Origin: Daucus carota subsp. sativus
Taxonomy: Eukaryota; Streptophyta; Magnoliopsida; Apiales; Apiaceae
Length of the DNA stretch: 64,000 nt
Assembly: GCF_001625215.2 (NCBI RefSeq)
Contig: NC_030385.2
Coordinates: forward strand, 26,467,135-26,531,134
Reading direction: 5' to 3'
Shown here: positions 51,401 through 63,079 of the stretch, one piece after another
How the letters are laid out: each line of letters opens with the position of its first letter
Position numbering within the stretch: the first letter of the stretch is position 1
Notes under the pieces: model-generated
What the model was told of the DNA's origin: nothing
Database searches by the model: none
Seen by the model: the letters and a program-made list of their open reading frames with translations, nothing else
Program-made: the position numbers and the translations under genes

Positions 51401-53033
51401 TCTGATTAGTATATTTAAGCTCTTACTGCCAAGAGGATATTAAAAGTATTATTTATGTTGCAAGCTAAGATATCCGGTTGTTAGGGCCCATCAACAAGCA
51501 GGGCCGGCTCAACCAGATTTGAGGCCCGAAGCAGAACTGAAAATGAGGCCTTTTTTATATATATAAAACATTTTTTATTTAAAATAGTATATATTTTATA
51601 TTATTATAAAATTATTATACACAAAAATTATTTATGATAAAATGATAATTAATTATCTTTATATTTTACACAAAATTTATATACCATTTTATATGTTGTT
51701 CTTTTTATTTATTATTAGGTTTATTTGTACATTAATGTAACATTTAAATTAATTAAACGTTGAAAAAGTACTATAACCAAAAAAATAGAAATTATATAAC
51801 TCATAATAATGTTAAACTTAAATAAATATTATATATTTAGATAATAAATTTTATTACATTTAGTAAGTACTTAATACACATATGTCTAAAAAATTTAAAA
51901 TCATTTGAATCATTTAATTCTCATTTTTTAAGTTAATCTTATTTATATTTATTAATATTTCATATTATATATATTATCTATTTAAATTACTTATATATAT
52001 ATATATTATCTTTCTAAAGTATAATAATTCATATTTGTTTTAGATATTTTTTTTTTCATATTTATAAATAAAAATTTAATTATTATTATCTCACTCAATA
52101 TATGTGATTTTATAAAATTTTGAGGCCCTTTTTAGGGTTGGGGGCCCTAAGCGACCGCTTAGTTGGCCTTGCTACTGAGCCGGCCCTGTCAACAAGTACA
52201 ACTCAACTCCCATATCATGCAAATATAATGCACCGCCTTCAACAATTTCTAAAAGTTGTGTAATCTGGCTTTAGCTCATCGAATCTTATGGGTCCGCTAA
52301 TGATATATATGTTATTGCATGGTAATTGATGACGGGGTCATTTTGTTTGGGGTTCACTGAAGTGAAGGGTCTGATGTGCTTGTGCTCTGTTTTTTCTCTT
52401 TTTGAATTTTAATTGCCTGTTTAATGTTATATTTGCAGCATACCTCTTTGAGTCCGGACGGTAAGCTTCTAATTATAGTTGGAGACAATCCTGACTGTAT
52501 GTTGGTGGATTCGAGAAATGGGAAGGTAATCGTCTGTTTCCATTTTCTACTACACTTCTTAGACATCTGTACATGAGTGAGTCTGTGTAAAACTTGTATT
52601 AACTTTAGCCTTTCTGCAGACTGTTGCGCCGTTGCGTGGTCACATGGATTTCTCATTTGCTTCAGCCTGGCATCCTGATGGCTTAACTTTTGCCACTGGG
52701 AACCAAGACAAGACCTGCCGGATATGGGACATGCGAAACCTAACAAAGTCAGTTTCTGCCTTAAAGGGTAATCTTGGAGCCATTCGGTCAATTCGTTACT
52801 CTTCAGATGGCAGATTCATGGCTATGGCGGAGCCTGCAGATTTTGTCCACGTCTTTGATGTTAAGAGTGGATATGACAAAGAGCAGGAAATCGACTTCTT
52901 TGGTGAAATTTCTGGAATGTCTTATAGTCCAGATACAGAGTCCCTTTTCATTGGAGTGTGGGATCGTACTTACGGGAGCCTACTAGAGTTTGGGCGTCGC
53001 CATGATTACTCATATCTTGATGCTCTGATATGA
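48439..53033 (+). CDS. WD40-repeat protein (C2A9.03-like, plant Transducin/WD40 family)
   Basis: Nine coding exons: 48439-48579, 48765-48932, 49015-49101, 50030-50164, 50246-50356, 50831-50922, 51018-51123, 52439-52525 and 52620-53033. They join in frame to 446 residues. An acidic head (MADEYEMEDVDDDMDDELRG) and a basic linker (IPWERLSITREKYRQTRLEQ) precede a beta-propeller with WD units such as HMDFSFASAWHPDGLTFATG then TCRIWDMRNL. The end, SLLEFGRRHDYSYLDALI, is conserved in this uncharacterised plant and fungal family. WD40 propellers act as protein-binding scaffolds; the partner is unknown. The intron after 50356 has a GC donor (AAG/GCAAGC). The long intron 7 (51124-52438) carries a 690-bp hAT-like element. 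Confidence 0.93.
51499..52188. mobile_element. hAT-like non-autonomous element, 690 bp
   Basis: The termini CAGGGCCGGCTCA and TGAGCCGGCCCTG are perfect inverted repeats. TCAACAAG flanks both sides exactly (51491-51498 and 52189-52196), the 8-bp duplication of hAT elements. Subterminal GAGGCC words occur at both ends and the core is AT-rich and non-coding. It lies in intron 7 of the WD40 gene. The element at 61737 has related ends. Confidence 0.93.
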
Positions 53034-53914
53034 GCATGATCTGCAAATAAGCAAACGGACATAGCTTGCTGTCTCATTTTAGGCATAGCAATGAAAGCAT
53101 CTTGGCACAATCCTGTTGGATCGCATATATGAGCTTAGCAATGAGCATTTTGGCAACCAGTACAGTTGTAGATTCCTAGTGTTGTCGGTGACTCGGTGTT
53201 GTCCGATGGTGTAGATTGCCAGTGTTGTCTAATTAGAGTTTAGTTTTGTTGTATATTTAGAAGGGAAGAGGTGTACAAAAGGGTAGGAGACCTTGCCCAT
53301 GTGAGCAAAAATGTAAAATACAGTACTTGGTGGGTATTTCACTAGTATACCCATCAGTAGAGGATGAAACTGGCTTGCCTTGGATGGATTTAACAAGGAT
53401 ATTTTCAGAGTTTTACTTTATGTGCTGCTTCTTGTTCAGGTATGGAGCTTCGTGTTCAGGTATGCCGTATGCAGTTCGCAGTCGCACTGTATTCAAATGA
53501 GCACAATCCTAAATACTCGAATAATTTGAACCAGACAGTCTTCTAACTAATGCAGAACTATGACCATCAATTGTGAAACTATTGTCAAATCTTTGTACTT
53601 CCTACAAATTTACGCACACATATATTTATACATATACATGTATACTCCTTCGTCCCAACCAATTCTTTACGTTCGGTTTGGACACGGAGATTATGGAATA
53701 TGTATGACTAGTATTTATGCTCGCGTTGTTGGGCTTTATAATAATAGAAAAATTATGCAACGAAAACAAAATTTTAAATTGTTGTTGCGTAATGCATAGT
53801 TATTGTTCTTGATGCCACAAATAAAACTAATTATAAAAAATGTTCATGTTTTGATTAAGCATACCTCATAAACTCTTTATTATTGCAGTTATTAGTAAAT
53901 CCTGATTATTACAA
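53034..53914. other. WD40 gene 3' region
   Basis: Probably the 3' UTR and polyadenylation region of the WD40 gene. A one-ended Stowaway-like fragment starts at 53645 after TA (CTCCTTCGTCCCAACCAATT) and resembles the MITE at 39790; no right end was found. Confidence 0.45.
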
Positions 53915-54107
53915 CGGTCTTTTTAATGTGTGCCCAAGGGCACACAATAAGCACCAATTTTCATGAAAATGGTTTGTTTTGATTGGTGGAATTGATGTGA
54001 ATGCAGGGGGCCCATTTATATTTATTATCCATCCACCAATCAAGAGCTAATATTCTCATGGATGTTAGTGAGTATTGTGTGCCCTTGGGCACACCATAGA
54101 AAATTCG
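53915..54107. mobile_element. Mutator-like MITE, 193 bp, copy 2
   Basis: TTATTACAA is repeated exactly at 53906-53914 and 54108-54116 (9 bp). It is collinear with copy 1 at 47365 and identical in length, with clear sequence divergence inside. Ends: TGTGTGCCCAAGGGCACACA and GTGTGCCCTTGGGCACACC. Confidence 0.92.
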
Positions 54108-54513
54108 TTATTACAAAAGTGGTCTATTGACAAAACTGAAACTGATAAAAACATTTTGAAACCGGAACTTGGATGGTATTGGTGTTTTTTAATTTTTTGT
54201 AAGAACTGAGTTAAGGTCGGAAAGTCTTTGTAGATGAAAAGTTGAAGACGTGGCTTGACCATTACTTGATATCAGTTTGGTCGACTTCTGGTTCCTCTTC
54301 CTCGAGGTTGAATCCGTGACAGATATTTGCAGTCCAGCACAAAGTACTTTCTTCCCGATGTTTGGCTTCATTAAGTTCTAGTTTGATTGTGTATGGTTTC
54401 AGAGTCATAAGCTTGAAACACTGTGCGAAGTTCGTTTTGTGACATAATACATAAGTATGACATTTTTTTTATATGCAGTTCAGTTGCAGAACACTAATAA
54501 ATGTTAGAAATAA

Positions 54514-54860
54514 GGGTCTATTTGGAAGTGCTGTTAAAAATTGCTGTGCTGTCAGAAAAAGTGCTGGTAAAATAAGTGCCGTTGTAGAAATCAAATAACT
54601 GTTTGGTAATTTTTTGATATTTACTAATTTTGAGTTATAATATAAAAAAATAATGATTTTGGTGAGGTTTTATAATGAAATCTATAACAGCATTCTGCAA
54701 AAGCTGAAAAACAGTTTTTTCCAAAAGGATGAGAGGACATGCTTTTTCTAACAGCTGCTTTTCAGCTAAAAGTTGCTTTTAAATTTATCAAACAGTTTTT
54801 AATCTGGTTTTCAGCAAAAAGCTATTGTTGTTGTCTGCAACAGCAACCCCAAACAGTAAC
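54514..54860. mobile_element. PIF/Harbinger-like MITE
   Basis: TAA at 54511-54513 and 54861-54863. The left end is GGGTCTATTTGGAAGTGCTG and the complement of the right end GTTACTGTTTGGGGTTGCTG. Internal AAAAGCTG/CAGCTTTT words make it foldable. Size 347 bp. Confidence 0.78.
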
Positions 54861-54890
54861 TAAAGTTAAGAATCTAGGTTCTTGAACTAA

Positions 54891-55208
54891 GGCTGTGTTC
54901 ACTTGGTGAAACGGAATGAGGAGAGAATGTAATGAAAAGTTATATAAAAGTTTTGTGGAGAAAGAAAAAAGTTTGAGTTTATGGTGAGTAAATATTAATT
55001 GGTTTAAATTTCTTGTGATAAAGATTGTAAGGAAACATGATGTAGAAATGGAATGAGCATTCCTTCCATGTGGGTTAAAATTCTAGCTAAAATAGTAGCA
55101 ATCGAATGATTGAAGGAATGAAAATTGATGACATTTTCTCTAATCAAGACCATATTATAATATAAAAATCATTTCATTCTCCCTCCATTTCATTCTATGA
55201 ACACAACC
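54891..55208. mobile_element. PIF/Harbinger-like MITE
   Basis: TAA at 54888-54890 and 55209-55211. The left end GGCTGTGTTCACTTGG and the complement of the right end GGTTGTGTTCATAG match. The inner arms GGAATGAGGAGAGAATG and CATTCTCCCTCCATTTC are complementary. Size 318 bp, only 30 bp from the preceding MITE. Confidence 0.82.
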
Positions 55209-55211
55209 TAA

Positions 55212-56003
55212 GCGTTTTTGGTAGAACATGGCCCAATATTCAATATATGTATTTTATATAATTAAGGATGAATTATTGGGATTCTATCGGATGAAATTTA
55301 AATATTTAAGATTTTGTCGCACTTAAATGACATTATACTTTTGTATGAATAAATATATTATTTTAAATCCAAATTAAGATGGGAGAGTTTCACAAAATTC
55401 CACTACAATTTTTGAAATGCTCTTTAGAATTTAAAAATTATAACAGATTTTCGTAAGTATATAACATATGAAAATTGTGATGTCAAATTCATCTGTTTGT
55501 AAAATTTAAAAAATCTAAAAATTCAGAATTATATTATTTAAATATATTTTATAAAACCGTACTTATTAATAGAAAATTTAATAAAATTAACAAAAATATC
55601 GGCCAAATAAATAACCCTTCTAAAAATATTATTAATTATCATAAATCTTAATTGATGTCATAAAAATAAATCACCTCGAAAAAAATAAAAATTCGAAAAC
55701 TCAAATACATGTTGAATACAGCTGTTAAGAAAAGATGGGCATAACCCACGGAGCCGGGCTGAGGATGAGAAATAGATATACATCGGACGTGAGATTCGTT
55801 TTTCGATTTTAAATAGAAAAATCTCGTATCTCCCCTTTCCTATGACAGTTTCTTTTCGAAGCTGAAATGGAAAAAACGCCCGAGTTTAAGATTTAAGGTT
55901 TTGTAGGTCCCAGGTGACAATACAATTTTTGTGTCTATATTCACAAGCTTATACACACTCTTCAGAACTCAATTGCCACCTCCGTTTGCTTCTCCGATTG
56001 AAA
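55212..56003. promoter_or_regulatory. Promoter region and leader of the ARID-HMG gene
   Basis: AT-rich sequence without a frame. The leader probably begins near 55830-55900. No start-site element could be assigned with confidence. Confidence 0.35.
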
Positions 56004-59000
56004 ATGTCGACGACCCACGAGCCTGTCACCCCCGGAAATGCCGCTACATCGCTTTCTCCGCCGCTCTCTCACCCGCCACCGGACGCCGAGTACGATGAAC
56101 TAGTGCAAAATCAAGAACTCTTTCGTGAAAAGCTCGAAAAGTTTCATCAATTCAAGCGTACCAAAATTAAGTGAGTTTCTGTTTTTTATATTTATTTGGG
56201 TTTGTGGTTTAGGGCTTTTTTTATTTTTTTGGGTATGTGTCTTTATGTGGTGTTTTTATGATTTTTAAATTATGGGGTTTATCAATTCAATGATGATCTT
56301 GGTTTATGTTGAATGAGATGTAATTTAGGTTGATTGTGTTTATTAGGGCACTGAATTTGTGATGAGATGAATGGGTCTGAGCTCTTTGGTTATGCAATTC
56401 GTTATTTTCATGCATTTGTGAATTTTCTTTTAAGTCCAGTCAGTGTATGTATTGATGTAAGTCAAAGTATAGTGTGGATTTGTATGATTATAACTTGGAT
56501 TACAGCCTCTGTGGAACAGTGAGTCAGTGTAACTCGGGAATGGCAAATACATGCATAAATGTGACCACTATGAATCTTTGATTTGAGATTGGTCTTTGGT
56601 TGATTTGAAGGCAAAAAAAAAAAAAAAGTGCCGAGTAATATATGCATCGCTCTACATATGCTATGGGATTGGGAGTTGATGTAGGGAGCTTTATGAGTTA
56701 AACCCTATTTCAGCCACGATTCTTAATTGAAGTTGTTAATTTCTATGTTTGTATCTACTGTGGATTCGTATCTTCTTCAAATATGCCTTGGGAATATTGG
56801 GCGTATCTGGAAAAAGGAACACCAAAATTTGGGTTAATTTGAATTAAGTTTTTACTTTTATCTGCTTTGTAGAATTCCTACCATTGGTGGAAGACCACTA
56901 GATTTGCATCGCCTTTTTGTGGAGGTTACAGGCCGAGGTGGCATGGACAAGGTATGATTACTTATGGGCCTTAGTATTTGCAAATGACTTGCTGTGATGT
57001 GTATATATGTAGATGTGTAGCTCCTTAGTTCATTTGAATTGTTTTATATAACGGTAAAAGCAGTTATTGATCCTCTATATGATATATGGTATCAACTTAG
57101 TTGAGATATGAGATCACTGACCTTGATTCTGTTGTATGTCATTTAAGCATATCCATCGGGGATAAACATTAAGTAGCTGCCTCTGATTTTATGAGACATG
57201 AGCTTTTTAGACATATCTTTGACTAGCTTGCTTGGATACAAAAATATTAGGGTTTTTCATGAAAAAAATTTCTCCGCTATAGTTTTATTTATTTATTTAT
57301 ATTAACGCTTACTTTCATTTGTTTGATACAAATATCCATCGTTTGTTACAAGAATAAACTACGTTACCCCTATTCTTCATTTTGCTTCGAGTACCCGTGT
57401 TGGACATTCGACACTCGGACATGGGTACGGACATGCCGACACTTATTTTAGGCCAAAAACATGTGAAATTTTCAGTATATTGCAGAGTCCGAAACTCGGA
57501 CACGTATCCAGTTTGGACAATTTCAGCCGAGTCTGGGTAACATAGAGAATAAATTAAAGACATAAACTGCATACTAGAAATGCAATTATTAATGTGCATT
57601 TTGTATCTTATGAGTTCAATTTTAATGTGCAAATTTTTGCACTCTGTAGGATGCAATCCATAATTGGTGAAACTTTTGGTAATCTATCTGCTAGTTTCTT
57701 GGATATGGTTAATTGATGTGTGTACTTTGAATACTTTTTTGCTGCATATTGTTTATATGTTCGGAAAAGTTTGGCATATTGTAGGTTCTCACAACATTCA
57801 ACTTTTTATTTAATTCATGTTTAGGAAGGTTAAAATGTATCTTATATTTGCATGTTTTCCATGGAATGAAGCTCACACGTGCTATATATATCCTGAAAAC
57901 TATGCTATATGCTGATTTACATGGTGTAAATTAGGTCATAAACGATCGCAAATGGAAAGAAGTCTTCCAGGGCTTCAATTGCCCAACTACGATAACAGGG
58001 GCATCTTATGCCTTGAGAAGCCACTATCAGTCATTACTATATGATTTTGAGCAGGTTTATTACTTCCGGAACAGTGCACCTTCAGTCATAGATAATGGTA
58101 CTTGAACATTGGCATTGCCCTTGCTGAATTTTTTTTTTTGGTGCAAGTTCTCTTATGGACTTTTCTAAGAAAATATTATTTCTTTTGTTACAGATTCTGC
58201 AAGCACAATCGTCAATGGCTCTTCAGCTCTAAGTCTTTTTGAGGACAGTGCTAGTATGCATCCTCTCCCTTCAGGCAAGACATTTCTTGCTCGGCTAATA
58301 GTTACTTAATTACTGTATGGATCTCAGTTATTTCTAGTACTATATTGGTGTCTGGGTTTGTCTTCATGCTATTAAATCCACTGCAATATATTCTATACTT
58401 AGAATCTGGATACCACTTGATGCATTGCATCTCATGGTCCTGGTATCAGGGTAGAGCCTTTATATATTATGGTACTATAAGATACCAGAACAATGTTATG
58501 TAGGTCAAGGTTCGATTCGAAACGGGAGGCGAAATTGGATACGCAAAGCATTAGATTCAGTGAATCTGGTACGACAGTACGTTTGGGTACGATGAAATGT
58601 ATGGGTACGATGGGTTTTTTCAAAAAAAAGTAATATATAATTATAGATGTTTTTAAAGGTAATTATACAGTTGTAATTAATAATTTACACATTTATTAAT
58701 ATTTTTTTTAAATTATATTAAACAGAATTATATTGACTTGACTATTTTGAATGTTCTAATTATTTGTGATTCATAAGATGATTGGGCCCAATAATGAGCT
58801 AATTCATTAGACTTCACATATTTGCAACACTAACAGTTAATTTATATGAAAAGGTGCCTGGAGATTAAAGGGCCCAAATATAGGTTTGCTTTTCATCATT
58901 CTGCAGACAATATATATCGAACAAACCGGGTCACCGTATGTGGCTACGTCCCGCGCTCCTTGTTTTCATGTACCAGAATACAAGGTTAAATGTGTTTCGA

Positions 59001-61151
59001 TCCTGCTCTTTTATACCTGGTTGCCATAAGTCGAGGCCATGTCTGATATAAGTAAATTTGTATATCAGATGCTTGAGATTCTGAAAACATAAGTAAATTG
59101 TAAAGTTATGTAAATAATGCTGAAACTCGAGGAATTATGTATTAGCCGATCCTCCTTTGACAGATTAGGTAGATAGACAAAAAAAAAAGGTCTGATATTT
59201 TATCAAGGAAAATTGATATTGTATATCAATTCAAGATATCTGTAACAACTTAATTTTTAATATAGAAGCATATGGTTTGTTTTTCAGCATCATGCAAATT
59301 TACTTTTCTTATTCATGAGCCTCGACTGATGGTTCAATTACTTAAATAATCGGAGCACCTGAGATATTTTTGGATTATTAAGAGTTGTGCAGGTGGGGTG
59401 TAATGCAGAATCCTCACAGCATTAGGTAAAAGCAAGATTCCATCATATTCCAAAAAATATGGACCTTATTAACTTAACATATTAATTGGAAAAATATTTA
59501 AAAAACTTCCCAGCCTGAACACTCGGCACTTCATAAATACCAATTCACTTACCCTCTTTGGGTTATGAAGTGTCTGGAAGCCCTGGCATGAGTTGTGAAT
59601 AACTGTTGCTTGGAGTTTCTAGAGTCAGACTTGATCTTTTTATGCTTCATCTCGATGGCTTAGGTTCTTGACCTAATTTGTTACATAATTTATTACATTA
59701 CATATAACGTACCTGCAAACGATCTTACGATACAAGTATCTTGTGAAAATTTTATTTTGAGATCTTCATATGAAGATACTTCGATGTTTCGTCTTCTGAC
59801 TTCCTATATGTTTGTTTATTGGATTGCATATATGGTTATGCACTTGTATATAAGATTAGTTTTCATTATTTGTACAGGTAGTTCTATCATGGAACCTGGC
59901 AGCCTACTGAATGGAATGCTTGTTGCAAAATGTGAGCTTGGATATATGGTTACTGTAGATGTGGGTCGTGAGCAGTGGAAGGGTATCTTATATCACAACC
60001 CTTCAGGATCAGAATCGCTTAATGATTCCGACCAAAATCACACAGTTATATGTAGAAGCCAGAATGAATTGTGGGATCCTGCCAGGTTCGAAGAAAATGG
60101 TGTTGGTTATAAATACTTCCATGCCGAGATTTGGGAGAAGCTGAAGCGCTTTTACGGCAATGAAGAGGATGGCATGAACAAGAAAATTTGGCTCATATGG
60201 AACAGAAAATCAGAGGCTGAAAAACAGGTATGGATCAGTCCCAGTAATAACTTCCACCACCATATTTTTTTTTGGTTCAATTCTTATCTTAAAGATGCAG
60301 TTAAATTGCCGTTGGCTATTCTAAAAGTTTATAATCTAGCATCTTCCAACATTAGTGTTTTAGATGCTACATTTGCAAATGCAGCGTACCTAAATACTAC
60401 TGTAGAAATATTAAGACAAGCAAGAGTTTTTGGTGCAATGATACCCTCAAATAGAACCATCACTATATCTAATGTATGACCATACAATTTTGATTGGCAA
60501 TATGATACAAGTATAATGACTTCCATAAATTTTGTAAGTTAAAGTAAAATTAGAATTGTAATTGTATTATTGTGATGATGAAGTTGTTATATATATATCC
60601 TCTTAGAACCTTTAGCCTTATATCTAGTATTCATTAGGGTTCTGCAGCAGATTCTTAGTGGTTCTAAGGTTCTATTTTTAAGGATTGGTTCTCTCTTGAG
60701 CGCGACCCTATATATATACATTGTTAAAAGAAATTCACTAATGATTGGTGTCAAATAAAATATGATGAAAATATAATTTACTACTTGTGAGATTGATATG
60801 GATGTAAAAGTAATACTATGGTGGAATATTAACTGGTATATTTTGATTGAAATTCGTTGTTTCACAACAACATCCTTGCATATACATGTAAGTACTCCAA
60901 CTGAAATCTTACTAGTGATGCAGTCTTGTTAAGTTGTGAGCAGAACTTGTTTTGCTATAAATGAAAGTAAAAGAAAGGCTAAGCAAAATCATTTACTCTG
61001 AAGAAACTCTCTACAATGTACTGTTTCACATTTTTGCTGAACAGTTACTTGATCTGATAAGTAAATTGAAGTGCTTTAGCTCAACTCTCAACAATACCTT
61101 GACTAAGTAGCTTCTTCTGCTGTGTTGTAGGTCTATCACATGAAGGGGTGA
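56004..61151 (+). CDS. ARID-HMG DNA-binding protein with a shortened HMG box
   Basis: Exons 56004-56170, 56873-56951, 57935-58097, 58194-58253 (or to 58274 using a GC donor), 59878-60227 and 61131-61151 join in frame to 279 or 286 residues. The ARID fold spans about residues 60-135 (LHRLFVEVTGRGGMDK, then WKEVFQGFNCP and ALRSHYQSLLYDFEQVYYF). The plant-specific middle (MLVAKCELGYMVTVDVG, GILYHNP) follows. The HMG box (about 229-273: GVGYKYFHAEIWEKLKRFYG, then IWLIWNRKSEAEKQ) is diverged and stops after VYHMKG at a TGA (61149-61151), where the family continues for about 20 more residues plus a tail. Such proteins bind AT-rich DNA in the nucleus. A frame without the stop opens one base away (GVRKEYTT), so a frame-shifting mutation is likely. 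It may be a weakened or non-functional paralogue. Confidence 0.82.
60590..60712. mobile_element. Short repeat set in TA, related to the 33613 element
   Basis: Flanked by TATATATATA on both sides, with terminus GATTGGTTCTCTCTTGAGCG that closely resembles the right end of the element at 33613. Internal GGTTCTAAGGTTCTA and TTAGAACCTTTAG words are complementary. It lies in the last intron of the ARID-HMG gene. Confidence 0.55.
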
Positions 61152-61736
61152 GAAAGGAGTATACAACAGGGGCATGCACTTTAGATTTTCCAGCAGTAGA
61201 AAAGTTCGATCAGCACAGAGACTAGATAGTATATGGCATTAGATGTATAGCCCCGAAGGGCATGCAACCTAGATTTCTTTCTATTTCTGATATCTGTTTG
61301 TGTCATTAGATACTCTTTTCTTCTTCTTCTTCTTCTTTTTTTTCCTTTTCTGGGTAGCCTTGTCTTGTACATGCTACTTTCTGAATCAGTCTCAGTAAAA
61401 ACCAAAGAAGTTGCTATATTAGTCAAGGTTATACTAGTAACCTGTTGATCTTCTAATCCTCTGGGGTAAAACTCAATGGCTAGAGATAGAAACTTAACCT
61501 TGTGGTTCTATGAAAACTTGAGAAACTGATTGTAGCTCCAGTTTAGTTTCTTCAGGTGCTATTACCTGCATTTGTTCTTTGCATAGGCCTTCACGGCTTC
61601 ACGTTGATCTGCTGGAAAAGCAGATTTACATTTTAAGATTATATGCAAATGAGTCCATAATTGCATAAATGAGTAAACTACAGAGGAGAAATCTATTTTC
61701 ATGAGGGCGACTTATCTGAAGTTCACATGTAGTAGC

Positions 61737-62047
61737 CAGGGCCGTTCCATACCTTTTGAGGGCCTGGGGCGAAAAAAGAAAATGGGCCCTAATTTTTTTA
61801 CTTCACTAAATTTGATAAAATATGAGCTTGTAGTAATGCAAACTCAAATTTTAGTCAACTTCCGTAAGAAAATAATTATAAAACAATAAAGTGTACTGGA
61901 TGTAAAAAAAGAAGATTAAACAAATGTTTGATGACATTTATCTGTTAGTGCATGATTGATAGTACATAAATTATACAAATTTTGGACCCCTAAACTTTTT
62001 GGGCCCTGGGCGGTCGCTCTGGTTGCCCTCACTCTGGACCGGGCCTG
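61737..62047. mobile_element. hAT-like non-autonomous element, 311 bp
   Basis: Ends CAGGGCCG and CGGGCCTG with subterminal GGGCCCT words. The 8 bases GTAGTAGC are repeated exactly at 61729-61736 and 62048-62055. The ends and the GGCCC-rich flanks resemble those of the element at 51499; they appear to be subfamilies using the same kind of transposase. Confidence 0.9.
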
Positions 62048-62456
62048 GTAGTAGCTTGATGCATAATCTATAGCTCATACATTTTTTTATTTTGAAAATA
62101 ATCTATAGCTCATACATGATTAGAAATATATTACAAAAAAAAAATGGGTGGGTGTCATTTTGCCCACCGGGTATAAATGAAATTTACCAGTTCCTATAGC
62201 TTTATGTCTAAATTATTTGGCGCTGTTAGTTTTTTTTTACACATTTCTTCGTTTTATATTATCTACACATTTTTTATTATTTGATTTTCAAATTGAAATC
62301 GAGTTAAGAAAACTGAACCGCACCAATACAAAAATCGAAATGCACCAATATTATTATTTGATTTGGTTTTAACTTTTAATTTTCAACTAAATTAATATGA
62401 TTACGGTTCCATTTTTTTAACTAAACTGCACTTCGCTACTGATGGGCATAACTCAG

Positions 62457-62733
62457 TAGGGCTGACAATATCAGACACGACCCGAACTCGATTCGAACCC
62501 GACCCGAACTCATAACCCGATTTACTGAGACAAAACCCAAAAGTGATCCGAAAATCACCCGTTTTGACACGAACTGGACCCGACATGACCCCAAATTAGA
62601 ATTTCGTTTCTAATAACTTCAATTTTAAGTTTTATTCAATTTTAAGTGATTTTAGCTTGATCCGAAATTGACTCGAAATCGACCCGATTGCTGACACGAA
62701 CACGACCCGTTACCCGAAACTGCCACCCCTAGG
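62457..62733 (-). mobile_element. MITE-like repeat with GGGTGGCA terminus, copy 3 (complete)
   Basis: The left end TAGGGCTGACAATATC and the complement of the right end TAGGGGTGGCAGTTTC are imperfect inverted repeats. The interior carries CGACCCG/CGGGTCG words at both ends and TTTAAGTGATTTTAGCTTG-like text also found at 11285 and 25087. GGCATAA occurs just outside both ends, but the target duplication is not certain. Confidence 0.75.
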
Positions 62734-63079
62734 CATAAGCGCTCCTCATTTAAAACCATTATATATTAAAAATGAGACCCAATTATAATTTTTTTTATTT
62801 TTAGTTAAAACATGGGGCATATATCGGTGTCGAGTGTCGACAATCACTTGTCAGAACCATTCCAAATATTTTGTTTGTTAAAAATAATTGATATGGTGTT
62901 ATAATATGTATCATAATATGTTTTAAATTACCCTTTTTCAAAATAAAATTTTGATGTTTAAAGTTTATTAGAAAAAAAATTTAAAAAATATTATGAAATT
63001 ACTTCAAAATACGTGAAGGTATGCAGTTAACCGGACGGAGTGGGCACCATATAAAATGTAGATTTAATTACCAAAAAAA

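Noticed and set aside
52354..52791. 145-codon antisense ORF over the last WD40 exons
   Set aside because: Shadow of the WD40 coding exon on the opposite strand.
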